From Sequoia sempervirens (Eukaryota > Streptophyta > Pinopsida > Cupressales > Cupressaceae): a stretch of 64,000 bases of DNA. Position numbers and translations under genes: made by a program. This document shows positions 57,005 through 64,000 of the stretch, piece after piece; position 1 is the stretch's first letter, and every line of letters begins with the position of its first letter. The notes below the pieces were generated by a model. The model did no database searches. It had not been told where the DNA came from and worked only from the letters and a program-made list of their open reading frames with translations. The DNA lies in NCBI GenBank assembly GCA_007258455.2, contig VDFB02270651.1, positions 486,387,151-486,451,150 of the forward strand, in the 5' to 3' direction.

Positions 57005-57355
57005 AACAACTACATGTAATAACTATTAATGGTCAATATCAATTGTAAATTTAATTATCGTGTTTCTAAAATATCTTTATATAAAAGATACACAAATATA
57101 TGGATTACACTTCTTTCTCTATTCTAATTCTATATTGCTTGTTATTGCAGAACCAATAGATGCAAGATTGATTCTTGGTCAACACCAACTACATGTAATA
57201 ATTGTTAATGGTCAAGATCAATTGTAACGTTAATTATTCTCTTTCTAAAATATCTTTATATAAAAGATACAAAATTTATGGATTACACTTATTTCTCTCC
57301 TCTAACTCTATATTACTTGTTATTGCACAATCAATTATATTCCCAAAAAATGCAC
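57005..57355. repeat. Two-copy tandem duplication, period 179 bp
   Basis: AACTACATGTAATAA at 57008 recurs at 57187; both copies contain AAAATATCTTTATATAAAAG. Lies between the helicase fragment and the Helitron 3' end. Confidence 0.85.
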
Positions 57356-57434
57356 AAAGTTTTAAATTACTAATAAATTCAATTATAGACCTCCTCTCAA
57401 ACATATTTTATATAAAATACAATCGACATAACCA

Positions 57435-57462
57435 TTGCACCTCCTTTCGGTGCAAGTGCTAG
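57435..57462 (+). other. Helitron 3' terminus (hairpin plus CTAG)
   Basis: TTGCACC (57435-57441) pairs with GGTGCAA (57449-57455) around a 7-nt loop; three bases later comes CTAG (57459-57462), followed by T. This is the known Helitron end rule: hairpin, then CTRR, with insertion before T. The 3-base gap is shorter than the usual ~10. The 5' end (TC..) was not found. Confidence 0.65.
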
Positions 57463-57576
57463 TCTTACTAGTCTTGTGTCTTGGTTCCTTGCTTTATCCT
57501 TTTCAGTCTTCATCCCCAATCAAAGCCACTATTACCCCAATTTTTTGTTGTCTTGCAAGAGGTTTTCCTCCCTGTT

Positions 57577-57926
57577 CAAAAATCGGATAAGTCCTATGTA
57601 TGGCAATATTTTACACAACTCTGTGAATTGAAGCGGTGTTTTCATTAGTCCGTATAACTTCCCACTTTACCGCCTAGCCTTTGTATTTTCTTTTTTGGTC
57701 CTCCACGAACATCAAAGTTAATCTTATGTCGGTAGTGTTTTACGAAGTTCATCAAAATCGGCTAAGTCCTATGTATGGCAATATTTTACACAACTTTGCG
57801 AATTGAAGCGATGTTCTCATTAGTCCGTATAACTTCCCACTTTACCGCCTAGCCTCTGTATTTTCTTTTTTGGTCCTCCACGAACATCAAAGTTAATCTT
57901 ATGTCGGTAGTGCTTTACGAAGTTCA
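57577..57926. repeat. Two-copy tandem duplication, period 175 bp
   Basis: AAAATCGGATAAGTCCTATG at 57579 recurs at 57754 nearly unchanged, through TAGTCCGTATAACTTCCCAC and GGTCCTCCACGAACATC. Confidence 0.9.
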
Positions 57927-58143
57927 TCGAACTTCTCATTTCTCTACCCGAAGTGAAGTATCATGCAAATACTCTTCGACCAGGCAGTATATTGTAATGA
58001 AAAGTGAACTCTAGCGGGCTTTTGTTAAGTTCATTGAACCTTACGCTTCTCTGCCCCTAGTTGTTCCTTTTCAAATTTTTGAAAAGTGGTTATAATAAAA
58101 GAGTGATGTGAAAGCTGACACATTCCCATATAGCAAGGAAGTG

Positions 58144-58295
58144 ATATTAAATGCTCATCTACTCGCATGCTTTCTGCAAGGTTTGTAAGAAGGTTTTAAG
58201 TGATAGACAAACCTTCCTCATTGTGGTGTTGATTTTTTGAGGAGGAAACTGATGAGACATATTGACGTAGATTTTCAACTATGGAATTCGCCATT
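58144..58295. repeat. 152-bp flanking direct repeat, left copy
   Basis: ATATTAAATGCTCATCTACT to GCCATT, ending just before the copia 5' LTR. The right copy is at 63035-63186. Confidence 0.85.
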
Positions 58296-58299
58296 AGAG

Positions 58300-58669
58300 A
58301 AAATAAAGTCTTGTACCTAGTTAATTCATTACTAGGGGACTTATTTACATGTTAAGTTTACTTAGGTCCTAGGAAGGAATCTTTCTAGAAGGTGTTAATT
58401 TTCATTAGTTGTTATCTTATCTTTTGACTTGTAACACATGTGAACCTAGGTAGTTGTGATAAATTGTCTCATCTCATATGATTAAGACACTTGTCATAAT
58501 CCTATGACACCTTGTATCTCACCTTGGCTATATAACCAAGGGGTCTCTACTACATTATACAACACATAACACATCAATTGAATCATATTTGCATATGCAT
58601 ATTCTCTCTCTTGTGCTTTCTATTTGGCCTCAAGATCTTGGTTGTCTATCTCCATAGCCAATTCTAACA
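58300..58669 (+). mobile_element. 5' LTR of the copia element
   Basis: Begins at AAAATAAAGTCTTG and ends CTAACA. Has TATATAA at 58529-58535. Keeps about 20 bp (around ATATGATTAAGACAC) missing from the 3' LTR. Confidence 0.9.
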
Positions 58670-58681
58670 TGGTATCAGAGC
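58670..58681 (+). other. Primer-binding site, initiator tRNA-Met
   Basis: TGGTATCAGAGC immediately after the LTR, the standard copia primer site. Confidence 0.93.
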
Positions 58682-60307
58682 GGGTTGGGTGCCATTGGAT
58701 AGCCATTTTCTGAAGAGAGATGGTAAATCTTGAAAAGTTGAGTATGCTCTTCTCTTTCATCATATGATGATCTAGAGAATCAAAAAAACTTGATAGAAAT
58801 ACCAGATTCTGGGGGGGTCCATTTTGGCTCTTTATTGCATGTTCAAATCGAAGCTTGCTGATACAAATTTGAGCTCACCATTGAGTTTAGGAGGTTTGAG
58901 ATAGTCGGTTTTTCCTTTTGTTTCGTCCAAATCGGACATATGAGGCCAAATATATGAGGGTTTGAAGTTAAAGTGTGGTAGCTAGATCCAGAAGGTAGCT
59001 GCAATTTTGGAGAAGTTTGGGTCAAATCTGACCCTGCCATCATGTCCAGAAGGGCCAAAAACCCTAAGATTGACTGTTAATTCGTCCAAATCAGAGCAGT
59101 TGTTCGTTGAGACAAACAAATTTTGCCCAGGGAGCAATATGACGCCTAGGTCGTCATTATTGCGCTGGTACAATTTTTTTAAAAAAAATTGGTCGATATT
59201 TTTGAATTTTTTTTTGAAAATTTTAAAATTACCGATTAAATATTTTTTGAAAAGATTTTATTTAAAAATTTGTATTCAAAAATCAAAAGAAAAAATTAAA
59301 AAATATGTGAATAGTTTAAATTCACAAAGTTCCTACATTTAGCCAGTACATGCCTGTCGTGCAACTGCCACATGGCCTAATCAAATTTTTGGTTGTACAA
59401 TCGTGGGCCCACCCTACCAGCATCCTTTGACAAATCTAGCAACCAAAAATCAAAAACCAACCGGTCAAAATAAAAAAGATCTAACATCTTTAAAGAAAAT
59501 CGACATTCATTTGAAAACACCTGACGATATATCCCACCAAAAAAAAGAGCATATTCTAGCACATAAGGAAGATTTATTTTGCCAGCACCAAGGAATATTT
59601 TGAAAGCATCAGAAGATTGTGCCCACCACTGATCACAAAATATTCAAAAGAATATTCCGCCAGAGAATATTTCTCGGGCTGGGAGTATATTCCTTCTTGA
59701 CGGGAGTTGGGCCATCAAATTTAGGCTTGTGAATTTCTGACGTCAGCACTTCTAAAAAAAATTTCCCCCCTCACGGATTGCATTTTCATTTTGGCAATTC
59801 CACTTAAAAGGCTCATATCTTGCTCATTTTGACTTCTTTTTTTGAGGTTTTTTTTTTAATTTGGGCTAATTTTTCATGCTCTACACAGTGGTGTAATCAT
59901 TTTTTGGTTTTGGTATCTGAAGTTTCCAAAAATTTCAAATTATCACAGGTGTTGCTACTTCGTCCTCATTTTGGGAACTTCGGGGGCTCATATCTTGCTC
60001 CTACGGTAACATTTTTGGGTGCAATTTTTTTTGAAAGTGCATAATTTCTCGTGTAATTTTTAGTGGTATGATCAAATTAATCTCATTTTGTACCAAAAAT
60101 TATACTTGATTCTATTGCCTATTTTGGCATCTGTAAGCACTAAGATCAAGTCTCGCTTGTTGTTTTTGGCATCTAGCAACTGTAAACACACTAAATATAA
60201 AGTGCCAAATCATATATTGTTGGGAGGGTTTCCTAATTGAGTGATTTGGGGGGGGGGGGTCTCTTGGTGCATTCTTTTGATTTGTTTTCTTGTGCTCTCT
60301 CATTTTC
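58682..60307 (+). other. 5' leader of the copia element
   Basis: About 1.6 kb without a convincing frame. Contains T-rich and A-rich runs and a 13-14-base G run near 60247-60260. Nothing else recognised. Confidence 0.5.
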
Positions 60308-61587
60308 ATGGATCATTCTAAGGTCCCTTTGCTTACATCATACAATTATTCAATATGGCATCAAAATGCATGGAGTACTCTAATGAATGAAGGTCACTCT
60401 CTATATGTTGAAAATAAGATACCTGAACCTATAGATGCAGATAAAAAGATAAAATGGATGATTAAACATACCAAAGCTCTTGGATGTCTTCATAGACTAG
60501 TTTCTCAAGATTTGTTGTTTCAAATTGAATCATGTAAAAAATTTCATGAAGCTTGGGACAAATTGAAAACATTGTATGGTACTAAAAATGAAGTAAGAGG
60601 CTATCAAATTGATAATGAACTAATGAGCCTTGATCCTAAGAACTTTGACAACATCCAAGACTACATCACTAAGGTTAGTGATCTAAGAGAGCAATGTAAA
60701 GCATGTGGAATTGATAAGAAGGATATTCAGTTGGTCTGCAACACAATGTACAAACTTGGTCCTGATTATGCTTCTTTTGTTTCTAGCTTTCATACTCATA
60801 GATTGACTATATGGGGTCTGCATATACTACACCTTCATTTGCATCATTTTCTGAGATGTTGATACATGAGCAACAAAAGCTTATCTCAATGGGTCTCATC
60901 AAGACTTCTAAATCTCTGGAATTTTTGGTTAGTCAGGTGAAAGAATCATAATCAGATAAGAAACAAAAGAAAGCAAATAATAATCAACATTCAGATCGAG
61001 CAAAGAAAAAATTCTCTTCTAAAGGGGAATCATCTAAGAAGGAGAGGCTTACTTGTGCATATTGCAAGAAGAATGGACATGAAGAACACTATTGTTACAA
61101 GAAGGATATTGATGAGTTGAAACATCTTCTCAGAAAGAATTAGATGGATTTTCCTTCTAGAATGTCTGAATCACCTCCTTCTTCAAAATAGTCTAAAAAG
61201 GACAAAGGTCAAGCTTCTACATTAGGAAATAAAGGACAAGCTCTTTGTGCTTTTTTAGGTCCAAGATCAAGGAGATGGCTTCTAGATTTAGGAGCATCTC
61301 ATTATATGGCATCTTTGCAGTCTATATTCTCTTCATTTCAGCCTTGTATTATGTCTCCTATCTTGATAAGAAACAATACATACATGAGTGTAATTGGGAA
61401 GGGATCTATTAGCTTTGGGGACAACACTTTCAAGGATGTCTTTTGTGTTCCTCATTTGATGAACAATCTTCTTTCCATATATCAGATTACACATGGTGGA
61501 GATGGGAGGACTATGGAGTTCACTCTTGATTCAATCATCATTCAAGACTTGGAGAGTAGAGAGATCATTTCTACCTGGGGTGGTTGA
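60308..61587 (+). pseudogene. Copia gag and protease
   Basis: ATG at 60308 (MDHSKVPLLTSYNYSIW) opens a UBN2-type gag: HQNAWSTLMNEG, FHEAWDKLKTLYGTKNE and LSPDY-like ending, with a frame change near 60810. The zinc knuckle CAYCKKNGHEEHYC (about 61054-61095) has C-x2-C-x4-H-x4-C spacing. After stops, the protease loop reads WLLDLGASHYMAS (about 61273-61311). The usual Ser after the catalytic Asp is Leu. Protease continues through VIGKGSISF and VPHLMNNLLSI. Next, the pre-integrase stretch VDHSSRLYTF (about 61587-61612) is present in another frame. Confidence 0.85.
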
Positions 61588-61612
61588 TCATTCATCTCGA
61601 TTGTATACCTTT

Positions 61613-62675
61613 ACAAATTTTGCTTCTGATGGTGGCATTGTTCCTTCGACTATTGATGACAATTAAAGTATGAACCATGATTTAGAGGAGACATTTGGCT
61701 TCTTGAACTTGGGAGTTCTCACATCATATCTAGTTCTTCAGTCATGCATTTCATCTCCTCCATCTACTATTGTAGTTGATGATGCATGCGATTCCACAGT
61801 TTTGGTTCCTTGTGATTCAGTGCAGTAGGAAATATATAGTCTTTTAGATTTGGCTACTTTGGATGACTTCTTAAAAAGTATTTTAAACTTGTTTTTGGAG
61901 TCTCATATTGCATATTTGGGATACATCATTGATGGCATTCATCTTCTCTTTGATGGAGAAGATCCTTCTTTAGTTGTTGTGTGGAACACCTTGACCCTCT
62001 TGTTCAATCTCTACATGATCATTCTTCGCAGTTTGACATGACTGTGGATACTTTTGGACATCATTTGGAGGAGGTTTCTTTGTCTTCAGAGGGGATATCA
62101 TTGTCTTTGGATTATGTTCTACATTCATCTCTACTAGATTTTGGATTGTCCTCTTCAGCAGTGTCACCTAGAACGCCTATTTGGAGTGTGTCAGCTTTCG
62201 ACATCGACATGGATACACTTAAGCATGCTTCAGAGACATCATACACCATCCATATTCCTAACATCCTACATATATCCATGGTTTTGTTTCTTCCTAAGGG
62301 AAGGAATGATGTTGGATGAGATTGGATCATCTTCAGCATTAAATGTTGAGCTTCTACCATCCTTGTAGAAGACTCAACATTGAGGGGGGGTTGCCTTATC
62401 TCTCTTCCTCTTCTCTCTTATGGGGGGGTCTTTTTCCTCACATGGAGTTTTGGCCTTCTCATGCATCATTGAGAGAATTGTTTTTTGTATCTTTCATCTC
62501 TCTTTTGGGGAGGATTTTTGTCCCACTAGGTTTTCTCCTTTTCTCAATTTGTGAGAGATTTATTTTGCATATGTACATGGGTACCTAACATGGCTTAGTA
62601 ATCGGGACCCATCCTTGCATCTTTGTGTCATTTGCATAATAATTTGCTACTCCCTAAGTTGCACTTAAGGGGGGG
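61613..62675 (+). other. Copia internal DNA replacing RT and integrase
   Basis: Ser/Leu/Asp-rich open stretches (61850-62041, 61981-62319) without a recognised domain, then a T/C-rich segment and the polypurine tract. It may be a scrambled or captured sequence. Confidence 0.4.
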
Positions 62676-63034
62676 TGTTGGTGCAAAATAAAGTCTTGTA
62701 CCTAGTTAATTCATTACTAGGGGACTTATTTACATGTTAAGTTTACTTAGGTCCTAGGAAGGAATCTTTCTAGAAGGTGTTAGTTGTCATTATTTGTTAT
62801 CTTATCTTTTGACTTGTAACACATGTGAACCTAGGTAGTTGTGATAAGTTTTCTTATGTCATAATCTTATGACATCTTGTATCTCAACTTGGCTATATAA
62901 CCAAGGGGTCTCTACAACATTGTACAACACATAACACATCAATTGAATCATATTTACATGTGCATATTCTCTCTCTTGTGCTTTCCATTTGGCCTCAAGA
63001 TCTTGGTTGTCTATCTCTATAGCCAATTCTAACA
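62676..63034 (+). mobile_element. 3' LTR of the copia element
   Basis: Starts TGTTGGTGCAAAATAAAG after the G-run; ends CTAACA. TATATAA at 62894-62900. Confidence 0.92.
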
Positions 63035-63186
63035 ATATTAAATGCTCATCTACTCACACACTTTTTGTAGAATTTTTAAGAAGGTTTTAAGTGATAGACA
63101 AACATTCCTCATTGTGGTGTTGGTTTTTCAAGGAGGAAACTGACGAGACATATCAACGCATATTTTCAGCTACAGAATTCACCATT
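63035..63186. repeat. 152-bp flanking direct repeat, right copy
   Basis: Begins exactly after the 3' LTR with ATATTAAATGCTCATCTACT. Diverged from the left copy by roughly 10-15 percent by eye. Confidence 0.85.
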
Positions 63187-63589
63187 GAAGGCATTTATGA
63201 TTTTCATCCTCTTCAAAGTATGTCTCTCTAGGTTATTTGTCCTTGTGTTGCAATTTATTTGAACATATTCTTGCTTGAGCCCTAAAATTACAGTCATGGC
63301 TAAGCTCAAGTGTATGGGTTATGAAAACAATACTATTGGTATCCCATATCAAGTTAGGGGCAAATATGCACAAAAAATAAAAAATAAAAAATTATTAAAT
63401 TTAATATTAATAAAATTCAAACAAAATTTAATAAGTTTATAAACGTGAATTTGAAATATTATAAAAATATCATAATGATCATGATTTGAGAAAAAGTGAA
63501 TTAATATTTAGATTCACATGCACTTTTAATATTTAAAAGGCATGTTTATAAAATGAAAAACCCTTAGGTTTTATGAACCTATAGGCTAT

Positions 63590-63960
63590 GTATTAGTTGT
63601 GGGTATATACTAACAATATATATACAATAGTATACCTACTAGTATACCGTAAGGATATATACACAATATATATATGTTGCAGTTCAAGGGGTATATATAT
63701 TAAAATAGACATATACTCAATGTTCATATATGCAAAATTGTAGATCACAAATGTATACATTCAAACAAAGAGAGTTGTGTATATACATTTGAAAAAGGGT
63801 GATTTATGTATATATGCCTATGAGATATGTATATACCTTAGAGGTGTTGATTTGTATATATACTTACAATTTGGTGAGTATATGCCTTTGTGATTTATGT
63901 GTATACCTGAAAAATGGTATTGATTTATGCATATATGCCCATCTGTAGCGTCAAATTATT
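63590..63960. repeat. Degenerate TATATAC/TTTATGTATATATGCC repeats
   Basis: TATATATAC-like words about every 30-50 bp, with a better-kept TGATTTATGTATATATGCC form from 63800. An old minisatellite or chance AT clustering. Confidence 0.5.
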
Positions 63961-64000
63961 TATACCTCTACGATTTTGTGAGTATAATTCCACCAAAAAA

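Larger units (their letters stand above)
58300..63034 (+). mobile_element. Ty1/copia element, gag-protease only
   Basis: Two LTRs (370 and 359 bp) ending CAATTCTAACA, a perfect initiator-tRNA-Met binding site (TGGTATCAGAGC at 58670), gag, protease, a pre-integrase remnant, and a G-run polypurine tract at 62667-62675. RT, RNase H and integrase are absent, so it depended on other copies. The 5' LTR lacks its first ~11 bases (TGTTGGTGCAA in the 3' LTR). Confidence 0.9.

Noticed and set aside
60247..60260. G-run as a polypurine tract or G-quadruplex
   Set aside because: A single homopolymer next to gag with no LTR after it; its length may also be a sequencing uncertainty.
63590..63960. Telomere-like or centromeric satellite
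   Set aside because: TATATAC words are irregular in spacing and sequence; no telomere repeat is present.

Overview
The window looks like intergenic DNA from a large, TE-rich seed-plant nuclear genome. A gymnosperm, probably a conifer, is my guess; no single gene proves it. Reasons: plant-type Tat (Ty3/gypsy) retrotransposons up to 20 kb long, nested insertions, a plant mobile domain (PMD) gene, Ty1/copia and Helitron remains, AT-rich spacers, and almost no intact reading frames. No rRNA, tRNA or CRISPR array was seen.

Layout. (1) 1-8222: 3' part of Tat element A (+): integrase end, a long structured 3' region, an antisense spliced PMD gene, and a 3' LTR. (2) About 8228-13885: Ty3/gypsy element B (-), with gag, protease, an extra RNase H placed before RT, RT, the usual RNase H, and an integrase cut off where A's LTR begins. 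(3) 14937-20800: a decayed ~1,300-codon coiled-coil reading frame (-), with a probable leader intron and GC-rich repeats upstream; it is either the first ORF of B or an unrelated gene. (4) About 21230-28741, continuing at 49304: element D (+), a gag-only Tat relative whose 3' LTR is split by element C. (5) 28742-49303: Tat element C (+), complete from LTR to LTR (20.6 kb), with TSDs CGTTG/CTTTG, gag-PR-G-patch-RT-RH-aRH-INT, an antisense PMD gene, and two nested solo LTRs. (6) 49.7-58.1 kb: lower-copy-looking AT-rich DNA with a possible exon of an RNFT-like membrane protein, a Helitron helicase fragment with its 3' terminus, and five two-copy tandem duplications. (7) 58300-63034: a copia element keeping gag-protease but no RT or integrase, flanked by 152-bp direct repeats.

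How the parts work together. In the Tat elements the sense strand encodes the replication proteins. Between integrase and the 3' LTR, A and C carry a second transcription unit on the opposite strand: a short first exon, a GT-AG intron, and a PMD exon. In A the predicted splice joins the two exons in frame. The Tat family also shares three kinds of non-coding structure: a set of hairpins just after integrase with paired base changes between copies, a ladder of short AT palindromes in every LTR, and a degenerate ~20-bp motif array in the antisense intron that recurs in the sense 5' leader of C. I consider the antisense gene, the hairpins and the palindrome ladder the best candidates for undescribed biology. 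All comparisons were made by eye.
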